DNA of 64,000 nt from Thermoanaerobaculia bacterium (GCA_030431255.1 JAUIJL010000001.1:868001-932000); one strand, 5' to 3'. Shown: positions 34,489-43,983, numbered from the stretch's first letter. The notes: generated by a model from the letters alone, not told the origin. Translations and numbers: made by a program.

Positions 34489-35837
34489 TGGGCTCCTTTG
34501 AGCACCGCTACGGTCCGGCGCTGGGAATCGAAATAGGTGCGGGCGGCTTCTTGGATGTCTTCGGGAGCCACCTCGGACATGGTGGTGAAATAGGTATCGA
34601 CGGTCTTCAGCTCGCCGGACACCGCCAGGATGCGCGCCATCATGGAGGCGACATTCGAGGCCGCATCCAGAGCCATCAGAAAGCTGTACTTGCGGCGTTT
34701 TTGAACTTTTTCCAGCTCCTCGGCGCTGGGAGGATTCTCGACGATCGCGGCGATGGCTTGGTCGATCTCCTGGAGCACCCGCTCCACGTTGGCGGGGTCC
34801 TTGACCCGTGTGTAGACGTCGATCACGCTGGGATCTCGATTCATGTTGGTCCCGGAGTCCAAAAGCTCCACCAATTGCTCCTCGAGCACCAATTTGTTGT
34901 AGAGAGTGCTGGTTTCACCGAAGGCCAGGTCGCAGAGAAGATCGGCGGCGGCGAGGGATTTGTCGGCGGGATCAAAGGCTGGTGATTTGTAGGCAAGCCA
35001 TACGATCGGCAAGCTGGAGCCTTCATAGCTGACCTCTATCCTGCGCTCTGCCTTTTGCTCCGGCTCCGGTGTAATCTCGGGGCTTTGGTATCCGCTTTTC
35101 CAGGAGCCGTAATACTTCTTGATCATCTCCATGGTCGGGCCGACCTCGAGATCGCCGACGATCATGAGGATGGAGTTGTCCGGTCGGTAAAAGCGATCGA
35201 AGAAGCCCAGCGAGTAGTCGAAGAGCTGGGGCATACCCTGGATATCTTGCACATAACCCATGGCGGTGTGGCCGTAGGTGTGCTCGTCGAAGGCGGCTTG
35301 GCGCATGCCTTCATAGATGGTGAAGAACGGGCTGGCTCGGTTCTTCCTGTACTCGCCGTAGACGGCACCGGCTTCGGTTTGGAAGACGGCTTTCGAATAC
35401 GAGAGATTTTGGAAACGGTCGCTTTCCAAATCCATCACGGTTTCCAGATCGCCGGCGGCGATGTCGAGGTGGTAAGCCGTAAAGTCGTCCGTGGTGTAGG
35501 CGTTGGAGCTGGCACCGATACGGGTGATGATTTCGTTGAATTTTTCGGCAGGGTACTTTTCGGTACCGCGAAACATCATGTGCTCGAAGAAATGAGCGAA
35601 ACCGGTGCGGCCCGGTTCCACCTCGTCGCGGGCACCGGTTCTCACCAGAGTCCAATAGGACAGCAGGCCGCCGGACTCCATGGGAATGAGGACCACGCTC
35701 AGGCCGTTGTCCAGGGTCTCGGAGTGGGATTCGTAGGGGAAGAATCGCTCTTGAGCTTGCAAGGCCGTGGGCATCGAGAGGGTGAGAGCAAGGGCCGAGA
35801 GGCCAAGGATTGCTCGGCAAGAAAAGCTGATATTCAC
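34485..35837 (-). CDS. M16-family zinc metallopeptidase (active subunit)
   Basis: A 450-residue periplasmic peptidase with a signal peptide (LGLSALALTLSMPTALQAQ). The inverted zinc motif is complete: H82-F-F-E85-H86, with the third ligand E162 76 residues later in GAVYGEYRKN. The second half holds a conventional M16 domain with FYRPDNSILMIVGDLE. It would degrade small peptides in the periplasm with the next protein. Start is GTG with AGGAG about 8 nt upstream. It is the first gene of a four-gene operon whose members all overlap. Confidence 0.95.
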   Translation of the reverse strand: MNISFSCRAILGLSALALTLSMPTALQAQERFFPYESHSETLDNGLSVVLIPMESGGLLSYWTLVRTGARDEVEPGRTGFAHFFEHMMFRGTEKYPAEKFNEIITRIGASSNAYTTDDFTAYHLDIAAGDLETVMDLESDRFQNLSYSKAVFQTEAGAVYGEYRKNRASPFFTIYEGMRQAAFDEHTYGHTAMGYVQDIQGMPQLFDYSLGFFDRFYRPDNSILMIVGDLEVGPTMEMIKKYYGSWKSGYQSPEITPEPEQKAERRIEVSYEGSSLPIVWLAYKSPAFDPADKSLAAADLLCDLAFGETSTLYNKLVLEEQLVELLDSGTNMNRDPSVIDVYTRVKDPANVERVLQEIDQAIAAIVENPPSAEELEKVQKRRKYSFLMALDAASNVASMMARILAVSGELKTVDTYFTTMSEVAPEDIQEAARTYFDSQRRTVAVLKGAQ

Positions 35838-36063
35838 GTTGGGATCTCCTTCACTTGGGTAACCCGGCAGGTCGGGCCGCTTCCGTGGGCGGCTAGGATA
35901 TCGTATGCCGTCGGCTTCCGGGGGCTTTAGCCAAGGGGGTCAGGGCCGACGGTTCCAAACCTTCCCGCCAGGTGGGCGTTGTATGCTTACGCGGCTGGGT
36001 TCCCGGCCATCGTCGAGAGCTTTTGAGGAGCACTTCGGAAACCGTTGAGGAGAAGGTTGGCCG

Positions 36064-37125
36064 ATGAGCGGCAAACGCGGTGAAGAGGCCATGATCGAGG
36101 TCGAAGGCCTGTCCAAATCCTTCTGGGTGCATCAAAAAGCGCCGGGTCTCATGGGCTCCATCCGCTCCTTGGTCCGGCGGGAGAAAATCGAAAAACGAGC
36201 TTTGCAGTCGATCTCTTTTCGCGTCCAAGAGGGGGAGGTGGTCGGTCTCGTCGGGGCGAACGGTGCCGGAAAAACGACCCTAGTGAAGATCTTGGCGGGA
36301 ATCGTCCATCCGTCAGACGGCGACGCTCGGGTTTTGGGCTATCGACCCTGGCAACGTGACGATCGGCTGCGGCGGCGCATGGCGCTGATCATGGGCCAAA
36401 AGGCCCAGCTGTGGTGGGATCTGCCGGCCGCCGACGGTTTTCTATTGTTGCGCGAGATCTACCAAGTTCCCAAAGAACGGTTTGAAGAGAGTCTCGAACG
36501 TTTGGTGGCTCTTTTAGGAGTCGAGGATCAGCTCCAGGTGCAAGTCCGAAGGCTTTCCCTGGGAGAGCGGATGAAGATGGAGCTGATCGCGGCGTTGTTG
36601 CACAGCCCAAAGGTGGTCTATTTGGACGAGCCGACCATCGGTCTCGATCTGGGAGCCCAGCGGGCGATCCGGGAGTTTATCCTGGCGTACCAACAAACGG
36701 ATCGTCCGGCCATGCTGGTCACCAGCCACTACATGGAAGATATCGAACGGTTGTGCGAGCGGATTTTGATCCTGCGTCAAGGGCGGTTGGTCTACGACGG
36801 CTCGCGCCGTCAAGTGACGGAGCGATTTGCCCGCTACAAGCTGATCAAAGTGTTGTTGCGCAAGCCGGCTGAGGCTGACGATCTGGCCTATGTGGACACC
36901 ATCGGCAGACGGCTGGCCCACTCGGAGGACCAGATCCAATTGGAGGTCGAACGGAATCAAGTGGCGTCCGTGGCCTCGGCGCTGATGGCCCGCCTCAGTG
37001 TGGTGGATCTAGCGATTGAGGAAGAGCCCTTGGGTCATATCGTCGAGCGGTTGCAGCGTGCCCAACAGGAGGAAGAGAACGAGCAAATGCTCTTCGACGT
37101 GGGCATGCAGTCGGGGATTTCGTGA
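36064..37125 (+). CDS. ABC-2 type transporter ATP-binding protein
   Basis: A 353-residue ATPase with Walker A GANGAGKTT, signature RRLSLGERMK and Walker B VVYLDEPTIGLD, plus the H-loop Ser-His in LVTSHYMEDIERLC. The long insert before Walker A (MGSIRSLVRREKIEKRALQ) and the alpha-helical C terminus are typical of the DrrA/EbsC-like group that works with ABC-2 permeases. It overlaps the first permease gene by 4 nt. Start is ATG 36064 or ATG 36091, which would begin IEVEGLSKSF. Confidence 0.93.
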   Translation: MSGKRGEEAMIEVEGLSKSFWVHQKAPGLMGSIRSLVRREKIEKRALQSISFRVQEGEVVGLVGANGAGKTTLVKILAGIVHPSDGDARVLGYRPWQRDDRLRRRMALIMGQKAQLWWDLPAADGFLLLREIYQVPKERFEESLERLVALLGVEDQLQVQVRRLSLGERMKMELIAALLHSPKVVYLDEPTIGLDLGAQRAIREFILAYQQTDRPAMLVTSHYMEDIERLCERILILRQGRLVYDGSRRQVTERFARYKLIKVLLRKPAEADDLAYVDTIGRRLAHSEDQIQLEVERNQVASVASALMARLSVVDLAIEEEPLGHIVERLQRAQQEEENEQMLFDVGMQSGIS

Positions 37126-37934
37126 GAGCCGGTCTATTTACCAGGGTGGTATCCCTCGAAGCACGCAAGCAAATGAGCTATCGCGTGGACTTCTGGATCA
37201 ACGCGGTGATGGGCTTCGTCGCCGAGCTGACCATTGCCTATTTTCTGTGGGCGGCGATTTTTCAGGCCCGAGGGGCGGACCGTATCGGCGGCTTCACTTT
37301 CGAGGGCATGGCCCTCTATTACGTCGCCGCGATCCTCTTGGCCAAGCTGGTGCGCGGCCAATCCAAGGACCTGACCATTGCGCGGGATATCTATGAAGGA
37401 TCTCTAACCCGCTACCTCATCTATCCGTGCTCCTATGTGCTGTTCAAATATGCAGAGCATTTGGGCAGCTTGGTGCCGGCCTTGCTTCAGACGCTCGTGT
37501 TCGGAGTCATGGCCCTTTTCTGGATGCAGATCCCTGGGGATGTACAGATCGACAGTCTGTCGGTGGCCATGGCGTTGACGTTAGTGGTGGTCGCCAACAT
37601 GCTCGCCTTTTTGCTGCGATTCCCCATCCAGGGTGTCGCCTTTTGGGCCGACAACGTCTGGAGCCTAAACGTCATGCTGCGCCTCGCGACGGAGCTGCTC
37701 GGCGGATTGCTCCTGCCCCTGAGCCTCTTTCCACCGGCAGCGCAGGCTTTTTTGGCGTGGCTGCCCTTCCCCTACTTCTTCTATGTGCCGGTCCAGACCT
37801 TATTCGGTCGGGTGAGCGTGGGGGAGTGGCTGGCGGCGCTCGGGGTGATGAGCGTTTGGTGTGTGGTCATCGGCGCCATCGGAGCGATGGTATGGCGTCG
37901 CGGGCATCGGGTGTATACCGGGGTCGGCATATGA
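37122..37934 (+). CDS. ABC-2 type permease, first subunit
   Basis: A 270-residue protein with six hydrophobic helices, matching the ABC-2/DUF990-type permease paired with the preceding ATPase (ARKQMSYRVDFWINAVMG, RDIYEGSLTRYLIYPCSY). The RYLIYP loop and later FPIQGVAFWADNVWSLNVM are typical of this group. Overlaps the ATPase by 4 nt and the second permease by 4 nt. Confidence 0.88.
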   Translation: MRAGLFTRVVSLEARKQMSYRVDFWINAVMGFVAELTIAYFLWAAIFQARGADRIGGFTFEGMALYYVAAILLAKLVRGQSKDLTIARDIYEGSLTRYLIYPCSYVLFKYAEHLGSLVPALLQTLVFGVMALFWMQIPGDVQIDSLSVAMALTLVVVANMLAFLLRFPIQGVAFWADNVWSLNVMLRLATELLGGLLLPLSLFPPAAQAFLAWLPFPYFFYVPVQTLFGRVSVGEWLAALGVMSVWCVVIGAIGAMVWRRGHRVYTGVGI

Positions 37935-38728
37935 CCAGGGGCGTGATGCGTTACATCCGCCTCTACGGCTCGTTCCTAAGATTTTCGTTTTCAAAAGCTA
38001 TGGAATTCCGCTTGGACTTCTACTTCCGAGTGGTGATGGACATGGTTTTCTACGCCGTCCATCTCCTCTTCTTCACCATCATCTACGACCACACGTCCAT
38101 GCTGGGGGGCTGGACCCTGGATCAGATCTACGTCTTCGTCTGTGGTGCGATGCTGGTCGATGCGCTGCATATGACGATTTTCGCCAACAACCTGTGGTGG
38201 CTGCCGATTTACATCAATCGGGGAGATCTGGACTACTACTTGGTGCGACCCGTTTCGTCGCTTTTCTTCTTGTCCGTGCGGGAATTCGCCGCCAACTCTT
38301 TCCTGAATTTAATCGCGGCGTCGGCTTTGGTGGTGTGGGCGTTAGGGCGTCACGGCGGGTTAGATCCCGTGGGCATTCTGGTCTACCTGCTCTTCCTGGT
38401 GGCCGGAACGTTCATCCACTACTTGGTCCGGATCACCTTCATCATCCCCGTATTCTGGTTGCATTCCAACCGGGGATTGGATGAGATGGCTTGGACCCTG
38501 CACCGACTTTCGGAGCGCCCCCATCAGATCTACCCAGGACCCTTGCGCTGGATTCTATTGAGCGTCTTGCCGCTCGCCTTCACCGTTTCCTATCCCGCCC
38601 ACGTGCTGTTCGGTGGCTTGACCTGGCAAGCCGTGGCTCACCTCCTCACGGTGGTGGCCGGGCTTTTTCTATTCGTGGTGTGGTTTTGGAACCTTGCCCT
38701 CAAGGCCTATTCTTCGGCATCTTCTTGA
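37931..38728 (+). CDS. ABC-2 type permease, second subunit
   Basis: A 265-residue protein with six hydrophobic helices. Its first half resembles the previous permease (FSKAMEFRLDFYFRVVMDMV, NRGDLDYYLVRPVSSLFF), so it and the previous gene arose by duplication and form a heterodimer. The start is ATG 37931 within an ATGA overlap. Substrate is unknown; related systems export drugs or lipid-like compounds. Confidence 0.88.
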   Translation: MTRGVMRYIRLYGSFLRFSFSKAMEFRLDFYFRVVMDMVFYAVHLLFFTIIYDHTSMLGGWTLDQIYVFVCGAMLVDALHMTIFANNLWWLPIYINRGDLDYYLVRPVSSLFFLSVREFAANSFLNLIAASALVVWALGRHGGLDPVGILVYLLFLVAGTFIHYLVRITFIIPVFWLHSNRGLDEMAWTLHRLSERPHQIYPGPLRWILLSVLPLAFTVSYPAHVLFGGLTWQAVAHLLTVVAGLFLFVVWFWNLALKAYSSASS

Positions 38729-38797
38729 AGATGATGCAAGGGCAGGGACGGAGCAGTGCGCGAGGCCGCACCCCGTGACCTCAAAGCCTCTGCGCCG

Positions 38798-39760
38798 TTA
38801 AGGCTCGGCGGGCAAGATCCAAGTTCCGGTCTTGCCGTCGAGAGCGTCTTCGAGGGTGGCGATATCGGTGATCAAGGCTCGGTGTCCACCGCTTTCGACG
38901 AAACGACAAGCGGCGTCGATCTTCGGCCCCATGCTGCCCGGGGGGAAGTGGCCTTGGTCGAGATAGGCGCGGGCCTGGGTGGTGGTCATGGAGTCGATCT
39001 TCTCTTCTTCCGGGGTGCCGAAATGCAGGGCCACCTGGTCTACACCGGTGAGGATGAAGAGCTCTTCGGCGTCGGTATCCCGGGCGAGCACGGCGGAGGC
39101 GAGGTCCTTGTCGACCACCGCCTCGACACCCCTCAAGCGGCCGTCTTCCAAGCGAGCCACGGGAATACCGCCGCCGCCGGTGACGATCATCAAGATGCCG
39201 AGGTCCATCAGAGCGCGGATTTCAGCGGTCTCGACCACGGCGATGGGATCCGGTGAAGCGACCACTCGACGCCAGCCGCGTCCTTTGTCTTCTTTCATCA
39301 ACCAACCCCGTTCGGAGGTCAGCTTTTCGACTTCCTCTTCCGGGAAGAAGGGCCCGACGAATTTGGTCGGGTTGGAGAGGGCGGGGTCGTCGAGAGAGAC
39401 CTCCACCAACGTCAGCAACCCACACACGGGCTGCCGAAGGTCGGCGGCGTGCAATTTGTTGCGCAGGACTCTTTCGATCATGTAGCCGAGGCCACCTTGA
39501 AGGTCGGCGACGACCACGTCCAACGGGAGGTCCGGGGCCATGCCGCGCGCCATCTCGACTCGGATCATTTGATTGCCGACTTGAGGCCCGTTTCCGTGGG
39601 TCAGGGTGACATGGTATCCGCGCTTGATCAGCCGCAGGATGCCATCGAGGCTGGTGTGCAGGTTGATGTAATCCGTGGCCACGCTGCCGTCATCACCGGG
39701 CCGAGTAATTGCATTGCCGCCCAAGGCCACCACCACACGCTTCTGGTGTCGCTTCCCCAT
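38798..39760 (-). CDS. arcC: Carbamate kinase
   Basis: Transfers phosphate from carbamoyl phosphate to ADP, or the reverse. The 320-residue protein has the amino-acid kinase hallmarks VVVALGGNAITRPG, HGNGPQVGNQM, VVASPDPIAVVE and VTGGGGIPVARLEDG, with KIDAACRFVESGGHRALIT near the end. No arcA or arcB neighbour is present, so its role outside arginine deiminase metabolism is open. Convergent with the ABC-2 permease gene, with 69 bp between the stops. Confidence 0.93.
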   Translation of the reverse strand: MGKRHQKRVVVALGGNAITRPGDDGSVATDYINLHTSLDGILRLIKRGYHVTLTHGNGPQVGNQMIRVEMARGMAPDLPLDVVVADLQGGLGYMIERVLRNKLHAADLRQPVCGLLTLVEVSLDDPALSNPTKFVGPFFPEEEVEKLTSERGWLMKEDKGRGWRRVVASPDPIAVVETAEIRALMDLGILMIVTGGGGIPVARLEDGRLRGVEAVVDKDLASAVLARDTDAEELFILTGVDQVALHFGTPEEEKIDSMTTTQARAYLDQGHFPPGSMGPKIDAACRFVESGGHRALITDIATLEDALDGKTGTWILPAEP

Positions 39761-40247
39761 ACCTGAACCTCGGGGTCACTGCGAAGGATGGGGAGCGGAA
39801 TGTAACCTCACCCGAGTCGCTGGACCCTGGACATTTAATTCGAGAAGTGAGTGAGCCAGCAAACCTATTCGCTGGATCCTCGAAGGTCGCGGATTTTAAA
39901 GCTCCAATCCATGGATGACAAGTTCCTATTCATCCGGGCAATGGGTTGCCATCTGAGGTTTCATCGTCTGGCGAGCGCGCGCCCCGAGAAGCACACCCAT
40001 GCGGGAGCGTCGGTCAGGCGTTCCCGGAAAGCTGGGATCCGGGATATCTGTGATTTAATAGGAACATGCTGCGGGCAGAGAGTACGACGAAGCCTAGGTC
40101 TCAGCCGGGGCCTCACTCGGACCTATCTTCGGTTGCCGCGACGCGATACCATGCGGCCGAAGCGAGGCAGGTCGTATCCCGTCCAGCTTTTGACACGCAC
40201 GAGAACGCCGGGAGCACGGCGAGGCAACTAGGACTTAGAGGAGAAGA
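39761..40247. other. 487-bp intergenic region, no feature recognised
   Basis: Divergent region between arcC and the NarL-type regulator. Open frames here are short and lack coding character. It must hold the promoters for both genes, but no -35/-10 pair stands out. A GAGGAG ribosome site lies just before 40248. Confidence 0.6.
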
Positions 40248-40937
40248 ATGGCGATGAGCCGAAAGATCCGAATCATGATCGCCGACGATCACGCCGACCA
40301 AGGCATTCCAGAGCTCATCACGGCGCAGGATGATATGGAGCTGCTCGGGGTGATCACCGATGGCGAGCAGTTGGTGGCTGAGGCTTGCCGGCTGTCTCCG
40401 GATCTCGTGATCATGGATCTCTCGTTGGCGGGAGGCGGGCTGAGGGCCCTCGAGCATCTCTCCGATACTCGCCCGGATATTCGCACGATCGTGTTGGCGC
40501 TGCACGAGGACATCTCGCTGTTGAGAACCGTGCTGGCGGTCGGCGCCTTGGGTTATGTGGTGAACCGCACGCACAAAGCCGAGCTGATCAACGTGATTCG
40601 AAAAATCGCCCAAGGGCGCGGCTACGTCGATGTGCCGACCGGAGGGTTGCCGGTGGATCCGCGGCTCAAGCCTCAAGTGCCGCGAAGCAAGGACATCCAA
40701 GAGAAATTGGATTTGCTGTCGAAGCGTGAGAGCGAGGTGCTGAAGGCGGTCGCTTACGGGTTCACCAACCGCGAAATCGCCGAGCGTCTCGGCATCAGTG
40801 TGAAGAGCATTGAAACTTACCGCTACCGGGTGGCCGAGAAGCTGAGCTTCAACAGTCGAGCGGACTTGGTGCGATTCGCCCTCGAAGCGGGCTTGCTACT
40901 GATGGGAGGCGAAGGTCTTCCAGATCCCACCGCCTGA
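40248..40937 (+). CDS. NarL/LuxR-type response regulator with degenerate receiver
   Basis: A 229-residue protein with a receiver (1-125) and a LuxR-type HTH (LSKRESEVLKAVAYGFTNREIAERLGISVKSIETYRYRVAEKL, about 158-200). The acidic pair D13-D14 and phospho-acceptor D57 are kept, but the switch Thr is A84 (IVLALHED) and the conserved Lys of the last loop is N106 (GYVVNRTHK). Phosphorylation-driven switching may be impaired. The DNA-binding domain looks intact. No histidine kinase is adjacent, which suits a regulator controlled by other means. A strong terminator follows. Confidence 0.9.
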   Translation: MAMSRKIRIMIADDHADQGIPELITAQDDMELLGVITDGEQLVAEACRLSPDLVIMDLSLAGGGLRALEHLSDTRPDIRTIVLALHEDISLLRTVLAVGALGYVVNRTHKAELINVIRKIAQGRGYVDVPTGGLPVDPRLKPQVPRSKDIQEKLDLLSKRESEVLKAVAYGFTNREIAERLGISVKSIETYRYRVAEKLSFNSRADLVRFALEAGLLLMGGEGLPDPTA

Positions 40938-40959
40938 AAAACCGTCGTGACTCGAATCC

Positions 40960-40988
40960 AAAGCCGCCTCCGGGCGGCTTTGTTGCTT
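40960..40988 (+). terminator. Rho-independent terminator of the NarL-type regulator gene
   Basis: A 9-bp stem AAAGCCGCC / GGCGGCTTT with tetraloop TCCG, then GTTGCTTT. It lies 23 nt after the stop codon. The A-run before the stem lets it also act weakly for the convergent thioesterase gene. Confidence 0.82.
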
Positions 40989-41010
40989 TAGGGGCCGGAG
41001 CCTAGGTTGT

Positions 41011-41352
41011 TTAGGGGCCTAAGGCGGCAAATTGCACGGAGACTTTGGCGACCAGCCGGTCGTTTTGGTAGACCTCGCCTTCGCAGGAGATGAGTCTCTT
41101 GCCCCGTTTGAGCAGGATCCCCTTACCCACCAGACGGCCGGGCACGGCCCGCCGCATGAGCTGGACGTGTAGGCTGGAGGGAACCACGGATGCTGCCGCG
41201 GCTCTAGAGGCCGCGACTTCCGCCAAGGTGGTCAGCACCGCAAAGTGAACGGTTCCAGGCATCACATCATGCTCGGGTCGGGTGTCGAGAAGCACAGTGT
41301 TTTCGTCTTCACCGGCCCGAAATCCCATCCAGCCGTTGAAACCTATCGACAT
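41011..41352 (-). CDS. Hotdog thioesterase-like protein (PaaI/DUF4442 type)
   Basis: A 113-residue hotdog-fold protein: TRPEHDVMPGTVHFAVLTTLAEVAA covers the first strand and central helix, then LHVQLMRRAVPGRLVGKGILLKRGKRLISCEGEVYQNDRLVAKVSVQF the remaining strands. A catalytic Asp or Glu is less clear than in YbgC-type members. The ATG overlaps the M29 peptidase stop as TGATG, with GGAG upstream, so it is translationally coupled. It is the last gene of the operon. Confidence 0.75.
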   Translation of the reverse strand: MSIGFNGWMGFRAGEDENTVLLDTRPEHDVMPGTVHFAVLTTLAEVAASRAAAASVVPSSLHVQLMRRAVPGRLVGKGILLKRGKRLISCEGEVYQNDRLVAKVSVQFAALGP

Positions 41353-42611
41353 CAAATACTCTCCGCGAAAAATTGCTCGGGATAAACACCGTTCCGGATC
41401 AGGATGAGGCGGGAGCCGTCGGGCATGACCAAATCGACCTCGGGCACGGAGATCTGAGGTTGGGTCTCCGGTAGGTAGACTCGATCGATGTGCACGGCGT
41501 TCTCCGGTTTGGAGAAGAGACCGGGAGCGGTGATGCCACCGAAGTGGTCACTACGACCGAAGGCGATGTGCAGGCCCAGCTTTTCGTCCAGCAGAATTTC
41601 GCCGATCGGTCGGAGGCCAAAGTCCGCCAGCACACCGAGCCCCAGCTCGGCAATGTTGCCGTAGGCGGGCTCTTTTCGCAGCAGCTCACGCTCCCTCTCG
41701 GCGACGGGTCCCGATCCTTCTACCCCCACGGCCCGGTTACCTTCGATGGAGTAGACCACCACCTCACCGTCGAGCTCGACGGGCATTTTGCCCCGGCTTT
41801 GGCTGGGCACCGAGGGAAGCTCACCCTCGTACGGCACGATATAAGTCTCCCCGGACGGGAGGTTTCCCGCCGTGGACGGCGTGGTCAGCAAACCGGAGGA
41901 GACGTGGCTGGTGCGATGCCGCAGATCCAGGGTCAGCTCAAAAGTGCCCGCGGCTTCGTGTCGGAAGACGAATTCGGCGGCCTCCGCGCGGTCGAGGAGG
42001 GATTGGAGATGTCGACATCTGCGATCGATCTCGCCGTAGTCGAGGCGTAGGGCCGGTGTCATCTCGGGCGAGAATCGAGGCATGGTCGCGGCCCGGAAGC
42101 CGTGTTGCTTGGCCGCCAGCTTGAGCGGAGCGGTCGCGGAAAGCTCGGTGGGCGCCAAGAAGATCTGGTGCTCGTCGAAGATCTGGGCGAAGGGGATCTC
42201 GCGGCTGCCCTGGTAGGCGGACGCATCGTCCGCAATCGGCTGCCCAGCCTCAACTTGCCAGGCGACGTCGGGCAGGGGAGCGTTGTTGGTTCTGGCGTTG
42301 CGGAAGACGAAGAGGCCGAGCTGCAATCCGAGCTCGCCGGCCGTCGACGCCAGCTGCTCGTGCCACCGTTGGGCCAGGCGCCGGCGAGCCTTCCATGCCG
42401 GCCGATCCGGCAGCTCGGAATCCGGCAGATCGACCAAGAGAGCGATGGCTCGATCGGAGGGCCGGCGACCGAACACACGCCGGATCAGGTCGATCCACTC
42501 GCGGTCGGCGAGCTGGAGGTTTTCGGCTGACGAGCGGTCCGCCGGCTGATCGTGTGCTGGGTTCGAAAAGTTGTTCGAGTGTTGGGACAAGCCGCAGATC
42601 TCCCCGTGCAA
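41352..42611 (-). CDS. M29-family aminopeptidase-like protein
   Basis: The last 170 residues carry the M29 (aminopeptidase T) metal-site motifs: E254 in GNLPSGETYIVP, E322 in NIAELGLG, H348 in GLHIAFG, and H374/D376 in VHIDRVYLP. The fold needs two metal ions for N-terminal residue hydrolysis. The same family includes the ring-cleaving enzyme NicX, so peptide cleavage is probable, not certain. The first 30 residues (Asn/Ser-rich) are poorly conserved-looking, and the TTG start at 42611 is uncertain. It lies 16 nt downstream of the P450 gene and overlaps the thioesterase gene. Confidence 0.8.
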   Translation of the reverse strand: MHGEICGLSQHSNNFSNPAHDQPADRSSAENLQLADREWIDLIRRVFGRRPSDRAIALLVDLPDSELPDRPAWKARRRLAQRWHEQLASTAGELGLQLGLFVFRNARTNNAPLPDVAWQVEAGQPIADDASAYQGSREIPFAQIFDEHQIFLAPTELSATAPLKLAAKQHGFRAATMPRFSPEMTPALRLDYGEIDRRCRHLQSLLDRAEAAEFVFRHEAAGTFELTLDLRHRTSHVSSGLLTTPSTAGNLPSGETYIVPYEGELPSVPSQSRGKMPVELDGEVVVYSIEGNRAVGVEGSGPVAERERELLRKEPAYGNIAELGLGVLADFGLRPIGEILLDEKLGLHIAFGRSDHFGGITAPGLFSKPENAVHIDRVYLPETQPQISVPEVDLVMPDGSRLILIRNGVYPEQFFAESI

Positions 42612-42627
42612 TTCGACGTGTTGAGGC

Positions 42628-43983
42628 TCAACGCAGTCGAACTCTAACAGGCAATCCTCCCGCTGGGGCGAGGAGATGCCCGCAGCGCTCGACTTGGATC
42701 TGCTCGTGAACGGGCTCTATCTCTACCTTGCGAACGATCGTAGCTACCGCCACCTGGAGCTCGAGCATGGCCAAGCCCCTGCCGGTACAAACCCGCCCAC
42801 CACCGCCGAAGGGGGTCCAATCGTAGGCGTTGTGGTCGCCACGAAGGAAACGCTCCGGCTCAAAGCTTTCGGGGTTCGGAAAGAGGTCTGCCCGCTTTCC
42901 CATGATCGGAAAACACTGGGCGACCACAAATCCCGCCGGCAAGACGAAGCGACCCCGCTCACCCTCCAGCTCGATGGGCTGAGCCACGGTTCGGAACGAG
43001 GAGAACGGTCCGGCCGGTCGAAATCTGAAAGTCTCCTGGATCACCGCGGTCAAATAGGGCACCTTATCCAAATGCTCGGGGCCGAAGGGTTGATCGCCAA
43101 CGACCTCATCCAGCCGGCTCAAGAGCTCAGCCCGAATGTTGGGATGTCCCGCGAGACATTCCAAACACCAAGTGAGGAATCCTCCAGTAGTTTCGTGGCC
43201 GGCGAAGAGCAAGTTCATGATTTCGTCGATGAGACTTTCGTCTCCTAGAAATTCTCCGCCGCCGTCGGCTTTGAAAATCAGCTGATCGAGGATGGAGTCC
43301 TCAACTAGGGAGCGATCCCGGCGAGCAGCGACGATTTTGTCGCGAATCAGGCTTCTGACTTCTTCTCTCGCATGGATGATCTTTCCCCACGGGCTCCAGC
43401 GACCGAGGTTCCATTGCAGCTTCGGCATGGCTACCAGCTGTGAGCGGGCACCGAGGGCCGAGAAGTGCTCGAACCTTTCCGACAGCTGAGCGTTGAATTG
43501 GGGATCCTTGCCTCCTAACACCAAACGCACCAAGAATTGCAACGAAAGTCGATGCATCTCGGTGAGGAGGGGAAAGACTCGATCGCTTTCCCAGCTGAGG
43601 ACTCGTTCCTCGATCATTTGCCGAAAAAGGGACACGTGGCGGGCGTTGGCCTTGGTGCTGAGCAGTGGGACCAGCATCTTCTGGCGATTCTTGTGGGCTT
43701 GGCCGTCGAGGCAAAAAGTAGCATCGGTACCGAATAGAGCGCCGAGAAATCGGCTGTGGATTTGGGCGGCAGCGAGGTGATCCCGGGGAGCGCGGAAGAG
43801 CTGCCGCGCGGCATGGGGAGAGCTGAGAAAAGCCCAATGCTCAGCACCTGGAAACTTCAGGCAGAAAATGTCGCCTAGGGTTTCACTGCATTCGGTCAAC
43901 AGCTCGAGGGGCTCCTTGGCAAAGCGAGCCGCCTGCTTCCAGCTCGGCAGCGGACAAATGGGCGGAAGGGGTAGTGATTGCAT
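42628..43983 (-). CDS. Cytochrome P450
   Basis: A class-I-type bacterial P450 of about 451 residues. The I-helix motif FAGHETTGGFLTW, the K-helix ExxR (QETFRFRPAG), the PERF-type FEPERFLRGD and the haem loop FGGGGRVCTGRG (Cys399) are complete. Electron partners are not adjacent. Starts considered: ATG 43983, giving a standard Pro-rich N terminus (SLPLPPICPLPSW), and TTG 44052, which overlaps the RND stop as TTGA and would be translationally coupled. It lies within the RND operon, which points to oxidation of a compound the pump handles. Confidence 0.92.
   Translation of the reverse strand: MQSLPLPPICPLPSWKQAARFAKEPLELLTECSETLGDIFCLKFPGAEHWAFLSSPHAARQLFRAPRDHLAAAQIHSRFLGALFGTDATFCLDGQAHKNRQKMLVPLLSTKANARHVSLFRQMIEERVLSWESDRVFPLLTEMHRLSLQFLVRLVLGGKDPQFNAQLSERFEHFSALGARSQLVAMPKLQWNLGRWSPWGKIIHAREEVRSLIRDKIVAARRDRSLVEDSILDQLIFKADGGGEFLGDESLIDEIMNLLFAGHETTGGFLTWCLECLAGHPNIRAELLSRLDEVVGDQPFGPEHLDKVPYLTAVIQETFRFRPAGPFSSFRTVAQPIELEGERGRFVLPAGFVVAQCFPIMGKRADLFPNPESFEPERFLRGDHNAYDWTPFGGGGRVCTGRGLAMLELQVAVATIVRKVEIEPVHEQIQVERCGHLLAPAGGLPVRVRLR

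Noticed and set aside
39851-40231. Plus-strand frame of 126 codons in the arcC-regulator gap
   Set aside because: Arg-rich, no ribosome site, no resemblance to any family.
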